DNA of 43,510 nucleotides from Bacillota bacterium (GCA_030535235.1 JAUNCL010000019.1:1-43510); one strand, 5' to 3'. Positions 23,675-32,541 are shown, numbered from the stretch's first letter. The notes: generated by a model from the sequence alone, not told the origin. Program-made: numbers and translations.

Positions 23675-26218
23675 CTGCGGAATCAGAAGAAGGTTCTGAG
23701 CCTGGTGCTCTGCATGGCCGTGATGCTGTCCGTCATGGTCGTGGGCGCAGGCGCAGCGTTCTCTGATCAGTCCAAGATCAAGAACACCGAGGCTGTTGAT
23801 GCATGTGTCGCACTGAACATTATCAACGGTTACACCGATGGTTCCTACAAGCCTGAAGGCACCATCACCCGCGCAGAAGCTTGCAAGATGATCTGCATCG
23901 CTCTGAACGGCGGCAAGGAGCCCGTCCTGGGCACCAACGCTACCCCCACTTTCACCGACATCAAGGGTCACTGGGCAGAAGCATATATTGAGTACTGCGT
24001 GTCCCTGGGCGTCGTTGCTGGCGTGGGCGGCGGCAAGTTCGACCCCAACGGTAACGTGACCGGCTCTCAGTTCGCCAAGATGTTGCTGATCGGCCTGGGC
24101 TACAATGCTGAGCACGCTAAGTTCCTGGGCAATGCTTGGGAAGTCAACGTCAACGTCGTCGCTTCCGAGAAGGGCCTGTATGACGAACTGAGTTCCATGG
24201 ATCCCACCAAGGCTCTGACCCGTGACAATGCTGCTCAGATGGTCTGGAATACTCTGCAGGCTATCGAAGTGTACTATGACTACACTCTGGTCAGCGATAA
24301 TGGCACCTTGACCTCTCAGGTTGTTGTGAAGGACAAGACCAGTGACAAAGGCAACGAATATGCAACCCTGCTGTGGACTAAGTACAACGCAGTTGTCAAG
24401 GAAGGCATCATGGTTGCCGTGAAGTATGACGACAAGAACGACGATTACAACACCAAGGTTCTTGACGTTAATGGCGATAAGGCTTTTGATGCAAATCAGG
24501 ACTACTCTGAGCTGATGGGTCAGAGCGTCAAAGTTATGTACAAGGAAAAGAGCGATAAGCTGGATTCTCTGTATGGTATCTATGCTACCGACAAGAACAA
24601 CACTGTCACTGCTATTTATGGCGATGTGAAGGATGACAATACGGCCGACAGCATCGTCGAAATCGACAGCAAAGAGTACAAGCTGGCAAGTGGATTCCAG
24701 ACTGTTGCAACCAACGGCGAACTGATTCTGGATAGCGACTATACTTGGGGTGGCACTCCCTATGCAGAAGTCACTTTAATCGATAACGACAACGATGACT
24801 ACTATGAGTACGCTGTGGCTAATCCCTTTAAGGTGGGTAAGGTTTCTACTCTGACCTCCTCTAAGATTTATATTTCCGGCACTAATGTTAACTCTGCCAA
24901 ATTGGAAAACTGCAATGTGTATGACGGAATCGCTCAGGACGATTACGTTGTTGTTACCGAAAGCAAATATGCTGTTTCTGTTAAGAACGAAATTAGCAAG
25001 GCTGAAGTTGTGACTGGCAAGGTTGACGGTACTCGCGCAAACGAAGTCCGTATCGATGGCACTTGGTATACCCAGGCTCCTGGCGCACAGGCTCCCACTT
25101 CCGCCAGCGGCGATGCCGAAGCCATTGTTGTGAATGGCTACTATTTCAATCTTGAAACCTCCAAGTCCAAGACTACCGACGTTGCCTATGTTGCTGATAT
25201 TACCTTGTCCGATTGGTCTTCCAACTATGACGGTAAGGCCCTGATCTATCTGCCTGATGGCACGTCTGTTACTACCCACTACAATCTGAAATCCGGTTCT
25301 GTCGCCAAGGGTGATCTTGTCCTCTATTCTCAGAAGGACGGTTTCTATGAAATCGAAAAGGCAACTACCGATAACACTGGCTTTGATCAGGCTGTTGCTT
25401 CCCAGTCCTACTATGACGATGAGAAGATTGGCACCAACCGTATCGCAGATGACGCTGTCGTATATGTTAAGTATCAGGATAGCGATAGCAAGGATGCCTA
25501 TAAGGTCATTACCGGTAAAGCTCTGAAGGCTTGGGGCGATGTTGCTGACAACACTTGGGCTGCTACTGGCTTCTTCAATAAGGTTGACGGCGTTCTGTAC
25601 GCAAAGGCACTGACTATCACTGCTAGCGCTTCTATGCCTGGTGCAAACGGCGATAAGGCTTACGGCATCATCGCAGACAGCAAGGCTTGGCTGGTCGAAG
25701 ATGAAATCAACAACAACGATTACATCCATGTTATGATCAACACCAGCGGCGAGGCTAAGGAGTATAAGTTTGAAGACAACGCCGACAATGCAGATCTGGG
25801 TGCAGTCGCTGTCAAGGGTGCTCTGGTCCAGTTCGATGTGATCGATGGTGATGTCATCAACAATGTCAGTGTCCCGTCCCTGACCGAGGGTGTTATCACC
25901 GGCTTTACCGGCACTGCTAAGGATGACGTGATCTATGTTTCTAAGAATGGCGAAGATACGAACGCACATGCCCTGAAGATCACTGATGACACCAAGATTG
26001 TCTATATCGATGCAGAAGAGGCTGAGGCTCAGGCTAACGGCAACATTATGAAGCCTCAGGCTACCGGTGATGCTAAGCAGTACTACGCTAACGTGTATTT
26101 CATTAATTCTGAACTGGATGGAAATGCTTCCGTTATCTTTGTGGATTACACCAACTCCATTGATGGTTCCGATAGCTCCCCCAAGGTTGTTACTCTGACT
26201 TCTGAGGTCAAGTGGTAA
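23675..26218 (+). CDS. S-layer homology (SLH) surface protein with non-standard 5' end
   Basis: A large secreted protein (847 residues if read from CTG 23675). The signal peptide reads LRNQKKVLSLVL... to GAGAAF, matching what I recall of MRN-type signal peptides in this group. Three SLH repeats follow (about 30-80, 90-145, 150-195): NGYTDGSYKPEGTITRAEACKM, FTDIKGHWAEAYIEYC...GKFDPNGNVTGSQFAKML, ALTRDNAAQMVWNTL. SLH repeats bind cell-wall polymers. The remaining 640 residues are Asp/Lys/Tyr/Val-rich, probably beta-sandwich S-layer body. There is no in-frame ATG before the signal peptide (TGA at 23663) and no ribosome site; a GTG at 23705 would cut off the basic N-region. Codons resemble highly expressed genes (GCT, AAG, GAC, GTT) and GC is well below the neighbours. 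Confidence 0.85.
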   Translation: MRNQKKVLSLVLCMAVMLSVMVVGAGAAFSDQSKIKNTEAVDACVALNIINGYTDGSYKPEGTITRAEACKMICIALNGGKEPVLGTNATPTFTDIKGHWAEAYIEYCVSLGVVAGVGGGKFDPNGNVTGSQFAKMLLIGLGYNAEHAKFLGNAWEVNVNVVASEKGLYDELSSMDPTKALTRDNAAQMVWNTLQAIEVYYDYTLVSDNGTLTSQVVVKDKTSDKGNEYATLLWTKYNAVVKEGIMVAVKYDDKNDDYNTKVLDVNGDKAFDANQDYSELMGQSVKVMYKEKSDKLDSLYGIYATDKNNTVTAIYGDVKDDNTADSIVEIDSKEYKLASGFQTVATNGELILDSDYTWGGTPYAEVTLIDNDNDDYYEYAVANPFKVGKVSTLTSSKIYISGTNVNSAKLENCNVYDGIAQDDYVVVTESKYAVSVKNEISKAEVVTGKVDGTRANEVRIDGTWYTQAPGAQAPTSASGDAEAIVVNGYYFNLETSKSKTTDVAYVADITLSDWSSNYDGKALIYLPDGTSVTTHYNLKSGSVAKGDLVLYSQKDGFYEIEKATTDNTGFDQAVASQSYYDDEKIGTNRIADDAVVYVKYQDSDSKDAYKVITGKALKAWGDVADNTWAATGFFNKVDGVLYAKALTITASASMPGANGDKAYGIIADSKAWLVEDEINNNDYIHVMINTSGEAKEYKFEDNADNADLGAVAVKGALVQFDVIDGDVINNVSVPSLTEGVITGFTGTAKDDVIYVSKNGEDTNAHALKITDDTKIVYIDAEEAEAQANGNIMKPQATGDAKQYYANVYFINSELDGNASVIFVDYTNSIDGSDSSPKVVTLTSEVKW

Positions 26219-26271
26219 TTTCCTTCTCCAGCGAAAGAAACGGACTTCGATCCAAAAGTCATTAAATTATC

Positions 26272-26308
26272 AAAACTCGGACCTCACATCTGTGGGGTCC
26301 GAGTTTTT
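26272..26308 (+). terminator. Terminator of the SLH gene
   Basis: AAAACTCGGACCTCACA and TGTGGGGTCCGAGTTTT form a 17-bp stem with one G-T pair around a 2-base tip, followed by a T-run. 53 bases after the stop codon. The A-run on the left arm lets it work in both directions. The 110 bases beyond, up to 26418, show no gene or signal. Confidence 0.9.
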
Positions 26309-26418
26309 GCAGATGGCGGTGTATTATGATCAGTGTGCAGACAGATTTCTCATGTGTAGGGCGGGTGTTGCGTAGATTGACCTGCACGGCAAAGGAAAAC
26401 CGCAAACCAACAAAACAA

Positions 26419-26456
26419 CCCCCTGATGCAAAAAAGAAGTGCATTGCATCAGGGGG
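26419..26456 (-). terminator. Terminator of the glyoxalase gene
   Basis: Perfect 12-bp stem CCCCCTGATGCA / TGCATCAGGGGG with a 14-base loop; on the minus strand it is followed by TTGTTTTGTTGG. It lies 20 bases after the stop codon. Confidence 0.8.
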
Positions 26457-26476
26457 TGTCAGTATGTCAAACCGCG

Positions 26477-26842
26477 TTATCGGTTCTTCAGCAGAATCTC
26501 CAAAATGTGTCCATCCGGGTCCTTGATGAAATAAATCCCGGAAGGCAGTTCGTCAAAGACCAGTCCCATGGCCCGGTGCTTTGCCTTGAGACCGTCGAAG
26601 TCCTCGGCCACCAGGGCCACGTGGGGGGTGTCGTCCCCCAACTGATAGGGTTCCGTCCGGGCGGTCTCCTTGCACAGCTCCAGCTGGAAGTCGGTGACGC
26701 CGTCCCCCAGGAAGATCAGCTTCCAGCCCCGGTCGGGCATGTCCAGCTCCCGCTGGATGGTCAGCCCCAGGGTTTCCTGATAAAATGCGGTGCTGCGGGC
26801 CAGATCCAGCACCCGCACGCAGACATGATTCATTGCGATCAT
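26477..26842 (-). CDS. gloA: Glyoxalase I (lactoylglutathione lyase) family protein
   Basis: Metal-dependent isomerase of the VOC fold that removes methylglyoxal as its thiol adduct. 121 residues, MIAMNHVCVRVLDLARSTAFYQETLGL. All four metal ligands expected for glyoxalase I are in place: H6, E55 (DFQLEL), H74 (DTPHVAL) and E115 (GHILEIL). That makes it a better match to GloA than to a generic VOC protein. Start ATG 26842, with GGGAGG nine bases upstream; the longer reading to 26902 covers the promoter. Single gene. The thiol cofactor in this organism is unknown. Confidence 0.88.
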   Translation of the reverse strand: MIAMNHVCVRVLDLARSTAFYQETLGLTIQRELDMPDRGWKLIFLGDGVTDFQLELCKETARTEPYQLGDDTPHVALVAEDFDGLKAKHRAMGLVFDELPSGIYFIKDPDGHILEILLKNR

Positions 26843-26873
26843 AGGTAATTCCTCCCTGCCTTTGTTTTTCTCC

Positions 26874-26902
26874 ATTTTACCACGGAGACCGAACCGGGGC
26901 AA
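26874..26902 (-). promoter_or_regulatory. Promoter of the glyoxalase gene
   Basis: On the minus strand TTGCCC (26897-26902), 17-base spacer, TAAAAT (26874-26879), 32 bases before the start codon. Confidence 0.6.
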
Positions 26903-27053
26903 GGCCCCCGCCTTTTTTCGGAAAAAGGGAAAATCCCTCTATGCAAATAGACAAAAATGGAGTATGATATGGGGTAAAGAAAGTAAAATCCATCCCCCGG
27001 TTCCTTTTCTTTCCGGAGCCGGGAGAACATATTTTGTTAAGGGAGGTCCTGTT

Positions 27054-28658
27054 ATGAAACTGACCTTTTTCGGCGCGGCCAAAGCGGTCACCGGAAGCTG
27101 CCACTGCCTGGAGGTGTGTGGCAAGAAGATCCTCGTGGACTGCGGTCTGCAGCAGGGAAAAGACGAACGCGACAACGCCGTCCTGGACTTTCATGCCGGC
27201 GACATCGACTATGTGATCGTGACCCACGCCCACATCGACCACTCCGGCCGTCTGCCCCTTCTGGTCAAGCAGGGCTTCCACGGCCAGATCTTTACCACCC
27301 GCCTCACCGGCGAACTCCTGTCCGTCATGCTCCAGGACTCCGCCCACATCCAGGAGATGGATGCCCAGTGGAAGAACCAGAAGGGCAAGCGCGCCGGCCG
27401 GGAGCCGGTGGAGCCCCTGTACACCGTGGCCGAGGCCACCCAGGCCATGGCCCAGGTGGTGACCTTCGAGTACGGCCAGATCATTGACCTGTTCCCCGGC
27501 GTGAAGATCCGCTTCGTGGACGCCGGCCACCTGCTGGGCTCCGCCTCCGTGGAGGTCTGGGCCACCGAGAACGGCGTGGAGAAGAAGATCGTCTTCTCCG
27601 GCGACCTGGGCAACATCAACCAGCCCGTCATCCGGGACCCCTCCTTCGTCCAGGGGGCGGATTATGTGGTCATGGAGAGTACATACGGCGACCGGAACCA
27701 CGAGCCCGTGGCCTCCTACACCGCCGAGCTGGCCAAGATCATCGACGACACCTTCTCCAAGGGCGGCAACGTTATCATCCCCTCCTTCGCCGTGGGCCGC
27801 ACCCAGGAGCTGCTCTACTTCATGCGGGAGATGAAGCGGGACGGAATGGTCAAGTCCAACCCCAACTTCACTGTGGTGGTGGACTCCCCCCTGGCCAACG
27901 TGGCCACCAAGATCTTCTCCGGGGACCTGCGGGGCTACCTGGATGAGGAGGCCATCGAGCTGGTGCGGGACGGAGAAAAACTCTTCACCTTCCCCGGCCT
28001 GACCATGACCGAGAGCGGCGAGGAGTCCAAGATGCTGAACATGGATAAGAGCTCCAAGGTCATCATCTCCGCCTCCGGCATGTGCGACGCCGGCCGTATC
28101 CGCCACCACCTGAAGCACAACCTGTGGCGGGAGGAGTGCGCCATCGTCTTCGTGGGCTACCAGGGCGAGGGTACCCTGGGCCGCCATCTGCTCAACGGCG
28201 CCAAGCAGGTCCGCCTCTTCGGCGAGGACATCGCGGTGAATGCCTCCATCCACAACTTCAAGGGCCTGTCCTCCCACGCCGACCGGGACCATCTGCTGGA
28301 CTGGATCGACCATGTGACCGACCCCGCCCCCCAGCAGGTCTTCGTGGTCCACGGTGACGCCCAGGTGACAGAGATCTTTGCCAACACCCTGCGGGAGAAG
28401 GGCCTCCCCGCCCACGCCCCCCTCTATGAGGAGGTCTACGACCTGGCCGCCAACAAGATGCTGGCCGCCGGCGTGGAGCTGGCTCCCAAGAAGTTCAGCT
28501 ACGAGTCCTCCGGCCATGTCTCCGCCGCCTACCACGACCTGGAGAGCGCCGCCATGGACATCATGACCCTCATCCGGGCCAGCAAGGGCAGCCCCAACAA
28601 GGACCTGAAGAAGATGGCCAGCCAGCTCCGGGCGGTCATCGAGCGCTGGCAGAGCTGA
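27054..28658 (+). CDS. MBL-fold beta-CASP RNA-processing metallohydrolase
   Basis: A 534-residue metallo-beta-lactamase-fold nuclease of the CPSF/YSH1 type, which cuts RNA in the cytosol. Motifs in order: THAHIDHSGRLP (HxHxDH, about 60-70), DAGHLLGSASVEV, FSGDLGN (Asp ligand), ESTYGDRNHE, the beta-CASP region IPSFAVGRTQELLYFMREM, IISASGMCDAGRIRHHL, FVGYQGEGTLGRHLL, and NFKGLSSHADRDHLLDWI. No KH domain precedes it, so it is the bacterial stand-alone form. The ATG at 27054 follows GGGAGG by seven bases; the upstream extension to 26862 is intergenic. Only a weak -35/-10 pair (TATGCA-17-TATGAT, 26940-26968) is visible. The RNA targets are unknown. Confidence 0.93.
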   Translation: MKLTFFGAAKAVTGSCHCLEVCGKKILVDCGLQQGKDERDNAVLDFHAGDIDYVIVTHAHIDHSGRLPLLVKQGFHGQIFTTRLTGELLSVMLQDSAHIQEMDAQWKNQKGKRAGREPVEPLYTVAEATQAMAQVVTFEYGQIIDLFPGVKIRFVDAGHLLGSASVEVWATENGVEKKIVFSGDLGNINQPVIRDPSFVQGADYVVMESTYGDRNHEPVASYTAELAKIIDDTFSKGGNVIIPSFAVGRTQELLYFMREMKRDGMVKSNPNFTVVVDSPLANVATKIFSGDLRGYLDEEAIELVRDGEKLFTFPGLTMTESGEESKMLNMDKSSKVIISASGMCDAGRIRHHLKHNLWREECAIVFVGYQGEGTLGRHLLNGAKQVRLFGEDIAVNASIHNFKGLSSHADRDHLLDWIDHVTDPAPQQVFVVHGDAQVTEIFANTLREKGLPAHAPLYEEVYDLAANKMLAAGVELAPKKFSYESSGHVSAAYHDLESAAMDIMTLIRASKGSPNKDLKKMASQLRAVIERWQS

Positions 28659-28689
28659 CCCACCTGCCCCAGAACATCTGCAAACAGCA

Positions 28690-28718
28690 CGGGGACATTC
28701 GGTTGCCGAATGTCCCCG
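28690..28718 (+). terminator. Terminator after the beta-CASP gene
   Basis: CGGGGACATTCGG-ttg-CCGAATGTCCCCG is a perfect 13-bp stem followed by TTTCTGT. It lies 31 bases after the stop and 30 bases before the S41 protease start. Confidence 0.85.
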
Positions 28719-28747
28719 TTTCTGTCCGGCGAGACAAGGAGGAACCC

Positions 28748-30652
28748 ATGAAACACCTTTGGAAAAAGCTGACCGCCCTCATGCTCACCCTGGCCCTCTG
28801 CCTGGCCCCCGCGGCCCAGGCGCTGACCGCCGATCAGCTGAAGGAGCTTTTGGAAACGTATTATATCGACGAAGTCCCCCAGGCGGCCCTGGACGCCGAG
28901 ACAGTGGAGGAGGTCATCCAGGCTCTGGGGGACCCCTACACCATGTACATGACCCCGGAGGAGTTTGAAGCCTTCCTGGCCTCCATGAAGGACAGCTCAG
29001 TGGTGGGCATCGGCATCTCCGCGCTGCCCGACGAGGACGGCCTGCTGGTGGTGGGCGTATATGCCGGGTCCCCGGCGGAAAAGCTGGGCCTGGTGGCCGG
29101 CGACCGCATCATCAGCGTGGACGGCCACCAGGCCGCCGGCCAGCCGGCCGACACCATCACCGGATGGCTCAAGGGGGAGGAAGGGACCCAGGTGACCTTC
29201 ACCGTCCGCCACGCCGACGGGACCCAGGAGGACTGCACCGCCACCCGGGCCCAGGTGACCATCCCCGCCACCACCACGGAGCTGCTGGAGGATGGGACCA
29301 CCGGCTACATCGCCTGCACCACCTTTGGCGAGGAGACCCTGGGCCACTTCACCGAGGGCATCCAGGCCTATGACGACGTGAACCTGTGGATGGTGGACCT
29401 GCGGAACAACGGCGGCGGCGACGTCTACGCCGTCACCCAGACCCTGGGAACCTTTCTCGGGGAGGGGACCCAGGTCTACCTGCGGGACAGCGAGGACCAG
29501 TACTACCGCTATGTGTCCCAGCAGGAGAGCCTGACCATCTCGCCGGCCATCGTTTTGGTCAGCCCCCAGACTGCCTCGGCGGCGGAGATCTTCTCCCTGG
29601 CCATTAAGGACAAGCAGGGGGGCATGGTCATCGGCTCCAACACCTACGGCAAGGGCGTAGCCCAGATCATCCTCACCGAGGCGCAGCAGCCTGAGGCTCT
29701 GGACGGCGACGCCCTGCGAATCACCGCCTATCAGTATTATGGCGTCAGCGGCAACACCGCCAACCGCATCGGCGTGGTCCCCGATCTGCTGGTGGAGGCC
29801 GAGGACGCCGACGAGATCGCCCGGCTCTTCTCTGCCCGGGAGCCCAGCGGGGACAAGAGCGGCTGGCTCCGCATCCACCTGGGGGGCTGGCGCTGGTTCG
29901 TGGACACAGAAAATGCCATGAGCCAGGAGAACGCCCCCTACTTCGGCAAAATGCTCTCCGCTCTGGCCCCCGGCTGTGTCATCATGCGGGGGGAAGGAGA
30001 CAACTGGACCAAAACCACCGCCCAGGCGGTGGCGGCAGAGTATAACGTACCCAACTACATCCCCCGGACCTTCTCCGATGTGGAAGGAATGGACTGCCAG
30101 CAGGCCGCCAACACCCTGCGGACCTATGAGATGCTCCTGGGCTATAAGGACGGCACCTTCCGGCCTGACAACACCCTGACCCGGGCGGAGCTGTGCGCCC
30201 TGCTGGTCCAGGCCATGGGCCTGCCTGCCGCCGGGTCGGGGGTGACCTTCACCGATGTGGCCGAGGACAGCTGGTATGCCCCCTCTGTTAAAGCGGCCTG
30301 CGCCGCCGGTTACATGGAGGGCGTGGGCCAGGGCCGCTTCGATCCCAAGGGAACGGTGACCCACGAGGAGATGATTACCGTTCTGGGCCGTCTGGCCGCC
30401 GAGCTGAACCTGAACTTCTATCAGGCCTCCAAGGAGACGCCGGCGGAGACCGGCGTGCCGGAGGGCTACAGCGACTGGGCGGAACCCTGGGCCTGGCTGC
30501 TGGCCAAGAGCCAGAGGAATATCCTGGGTCAGACCCTGAACATGCTGTATGACGACCTGGAAAACATCGATCCCCGGACTTCCGCCACCCGGGGCGAGAC
30601 TGCCCAGGTGCTGTACACTATTCTCTCGGCGGTGGAAGTGATCAAATACTGA
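28748..30652 (+). CDS. Secreted S41 C-terminal-processing protease with PDZ and SLH repeats
   Basis: 634 residues: signal peptide (about 1-25, KKLTALMLTLALCLAPAAQA), N-terminal helical part, PDZ domain (about 85-165, VVGIGISALPDEDG ... SPAEKLGLVAGDRIISVDG), S41 catalytic domain (about 185-345) with DLRNNGGGDV, the catalytic Ser in PQTASAAEIF (S277) and Lys in NTYGKGVAQ (K302), then two or three SLH repeats (about 440-635: LLGYKDGTFRPDNTLTRAELCALL, GRFDPKGTVTHEEMITVL, DPRTSATRGETAQVLY). The SLH tail should fix the protease to the same wall polymer as the S-layer. The ATG at 28748 follows AAGGAGG by five bases. The asparaginase gene begins 21 bases after it. Confidence 0.94.
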   Translation: MKHLWKKLTALMLTLALCLAPAAQALTADQLKELLETYYIDEVPQAALDAETVEEVIQALGDPYTMYMTPEEFEAFLASMKDSSVVGIGISALPDEDGLLVVGVYAGSPAEKLGLVAGDRIISVDGHQAAGQPADTITGWLKGEEGTQVTFTVRHADGTQEDCTATRAQVTIPATTTELLEDGTTGYIACTTFGEETLGHFTEGIQAYDDVNLWMVDLRNNGGGDVYAVTQTLGTFLGEGTQVYLRDSEDQYYRYVSQQESLTISPAIVLVSPQTASAAEIFSLAIKDKQGGMVIGSNTYGKGVAQIILTEAQQPEALDGDALRITAYQYYGVSGNTANRIGVVPDLLVEAEDADEIARLFSAREPSGDKSGWLRIHLGGWRWFVDTENAMSQENAPYFGKMLSALAPGCVIMRGEGDNWTKTTAQAVAAEYNVPNYIPRTFSDVEGMDCQQAANTLRTYEMLLGYKDGTFRPDNTLTRAELCALLVQAMGLPAAGSGVTFTDVAEDSWYAPSVKAACAAGYMEGVGQGRFDPKGTVTHEEMITVLGRLAAELNLNFYQASKETPAETGVPEGYSDWAEPWAWLLAKSQRNILGQTLNMLYDDLENIDPRTSATRGETAQVLYTILSAVEVIKY

Positions 30653-30673
30653 GGAATTTGGGAGTGACAGACC

Positions 30674-31675
30674 ATGAAACGGATTTTAATGATCGGCACC
30701 GGCGGCACCATCGCCTCGGAGATGACCGACGCGGGCTTAAGCCCCGGCCTTCGCGGCGCAGATTTCCTGCAATACGTCCCTGCGGTGGAGAAGCTCTGTC
30801 AGGTGGACTGCCTGCAGGTGTGCAACATCGACTCCACCAACATGACCCCCGACCACTGGCTGATGATCGTCCGGGCGGTGAAGGAGCACTACCGGGAATA
30901 CGATGGGTTTGTGATCAGCCACGGCACCGACACCATGGCCTACACGGCGGCGGCCCTGAGCTACCTGATCCAGAACAGCCCCAAGCCCATCGTTCTCACC
31001 GGCAGCCAGAAGCCCATCCACATGGACGTCACCGACTCCAAGACCAACCTGATGGACAGCTTTACCGTGGCCTGCGACGGCCGCATTCCCGGGGTGTCCG
31101 TGGTTTTCGGCGGCGTGGTCATCCTGGGCACCCGGGCCAGAAAGACCTATTCCAAGAGCTACGGCGCCTTTTCCAGCATCAACTATCCCATCCTGGGGGT
31201 GGTCCAGGACGGGCGGCTGATCCCCTATATCCAGCCCACCGCCGGCAAGGAGCCGCGGTTCTATGAGAGCCTGAACACCCGGGTGTCCCTGGTGAAGCTC
31301 ATCCCCGGCATCACCCCCACCTACCTCTCCTTCGCCCTGCTGGAGAGCGACGCGGTCATCGTGGAGAGCTACGGCGTGGGCGGCATCCCCTCCGGGGATC
31401 AGGGCAGCTTCTACGGCCTCATTCGCTCGGCCTGCAGCCAGGGCAAGGTGGTGGCCATGACCACCCAGGTCCAGAACGAGGGCAGCGACCTGTCGGTGTA
31501 CAACGTAGGCCACCGGCTGAAGAGCGACCTGGGGGTGCTGGAATCCTACGACATGACCATTGAATCCGTGGTGGCCAAGCTCATGTGGGCCCTGGCCCAG
31601 ACCAAGGACAGCGGGGAAGTGGCCAAACTCTTCTACACCCCCGTGGCGGGCGACATGCTCTGCATGCCGGAATAA
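30674..31675 (+). CDS. ansA: Type I L-asparaginase
   Basis: Hydrolyses asparagine to aspartate and ammonia; the absence of a signal peptide places it in the cytosol. 333 residues. Nucleophile T12 in the GTGGTIAS motif, the second triad ISHGTDTMAYTAAAL with T85 and D86, and the Lys in LGTRARKTYSK. IVLTGSQKPIHMD and SYGVGGIPS are typical of the type I family. Its distance from the S41 protease (21 bases) suggests one transcript, though the functions are unrelated. Ammonia release may connect to the Rh channel, but nothing in the sequence shows this. Confidence 0.93.
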   Translation: MKRILMIGTGGTIASEMTDAGLSPGLRGADFLQYVPAVEKLCQVDCLQVCNIDSTNMTPDHWLMIVRAVKEHYREYDGFVISHGTDTMAYTAAALSYLIQNSPKPIVLTGSQKPIHMDVTDSKTNLMDSFTVACDGRIPGVSVVFGGVVILGTRARKTYSKSYGAFSSINYPILGVVQDGRLIPYIQPTAGKEPRFYESLNTRVSLVKLIPGITPTYLSFALLESDAVIVESYGVGGIPSGDQGSFYGLIRSACSQGKVVAMTTQVQNEGSDLSVYNVGHRLKSDLGVLESYDMTIESVVAKLMWALAQTKDSGEVAKLFYTPVAGDMLCMPE

Positions 31676-31678
31676 AAG

Positions 31679-31714
31679 AAAAAGCTCCATTGGAATCTTC
31701 CGATGGAGCTTTTT
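31679..31714. terminator. Bidirectional terminator between ansA and the SH3b gene
   Basis: AAAAAGCTCCAT / ATGGAGCTTTTT arms with an inner TGG/CCG pair. T-runs follow on both strands (TTTTT on plus, TTTTTCTTTTATT on minus), so it serves both convergent genes. Confidence 0.9.
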
Positions 31715-31719
31715 GCTGG

Positions 31720-32517
31720 TCAGTTGTTCTTCTTTTTTCTGACGGCCAGGACGACCAACAGGATGAGGATGGCGGCCAGCAGGCCAATGATGATCCCCAG
31801 GGCCATGGTGGTGAGAGCGGAGCCGTCCTCCCCGGCGGTGGGGGCAGGTTTCACTGTCGGCGCGGTCTGGTCAGGGACAGCGGGGGTGTCGTCCTCCTGG
31901 ACAGGGGGCGTTTCGGGCTGGACGGTCTCGGTCTGTTTGGGGGTGGGATCGTAGGTGGTGGTCTCCACCAGACAGACCCAGCCGGAGGTCCCGTTATAGC
32001 TGGTGTAGCCCCAGAGGAGGTTTGCCTGGGAGTAGGCGGTCTGGACGATGTGGAGTCTGGTGTACATGGGGATGGGGTTGGACCGCACCTTGGAATACTC
32101 AGTGCCGGGACCGGACCGGAGATTCAGCCCCAGGCCGTCCTTGGCGTTGACGTAGATGTGGTAGTCCGCGGCGGTGTAGGCTGCGGCGGGGGGCTGGCTG
32201 GGGCGGGGATCATAGGTGGTGGTCTCCACCAGACAGACCCAGCCGGAGGTCCCCTCATAGCTGGTGTAGCCCCAGGAGTTGCCGGCGGCGGAGGTCTCGG
32301 TTTGGGAGATGGTCAGGGCGGTGTACATGGGGATAGGGTTAGACCGCACCTTGGAATACTCGGTGCCGGGGCCGGACCGGAGGTTCAGACCGACGCCGTC
32401 CTTGGCGTTGACGTAAATGGTGTAGTTGGCCCCGGCCGGGATAGCCAGCAGGCCGGTGAGCAGAACCAAGCACAGGGTCAGGCTCAGTACCCGGGGGAGA
32501 AGGGGGCAGCGCTTCAT
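31720..32517 (-). CDS. Membrane-anchored extracellular protein with two SH3b domains
   Basis: 265 residues: signal peptide (about 1-30), two bacterial SH3 domains (about 31-105 and 118-190), a Pro/Thr/Glu-rich linker (about 190-230) and a C-terminal membrane helix (ALGIIIGLLAAILILLVVLAV) ending RKKKNN, so the SH3 domains face outside. Each repeat has IYVNAKDG-x-GLNLRSGPGTEYSKVRSNPIPMYT and SGWVCLVETTTYDP. SH3b domains of this kind usually bind peptidoglycan. The two repeats are nearly identical in DNA (261-base offset). Start ATG 32517. It lies 24 bases after the GNAT gene, so it is probably co-transcribed. No catalytic domain. Confidence 0.85.
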   Translation of the reverse strand: MKRCPLLPRVLSLTLCLVLLTGLLAIPAGANYTIYVNAKDGVGLNLRSGPGTEYSKVRSNPIPMYTALTISQTETSAAGNSWGYTSYEGTSGWVCLVETTTYDPRPSQPPAAAYTAADYHIYVNAKDGLGLNLRSGPGTEYSKVRSNPIPMYTRLHIVQTAYSQANLLWGYTSYNGTSGWVCLVETTTYDPTPKQTETVQPETPPVQEDDTPAVPDQTAPTVKPAPTAGEDGSALTTMALGIIIGLLAAILILLVVLAVRKKKNN

Positions 32518-32541
32518 AGGGATCCATCCTCTCTCTTTGGA

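Noticed and set aside
23305-23766. Alternative start for the SLH gene through ATG at 23662 with a frameshift
   Set aside because: It would need a frame change at GGGG and has no ribosome site; nothing in the sequence supports programmed shifting.
24776-25969. 397-codon minus-strand frame opposite the SLH gene
   Set aside because: Antisense of a well-supported SLH protein; no ribosome site and no recognisable motif.
26877-28535. 552-codon minus-strand frame opposite the beta-CASP gene
   Set aside because: Antisense, His/Gly/Leu-rich low-complexity translation; the plus strand has all catalytic motifs of the family.
31951-32415. CRISPR or transposon-like direct repeats
   Set aside because: The repeats are coding, code for two SH3b domains in frame, and have no spacers or ends of a mobile element.
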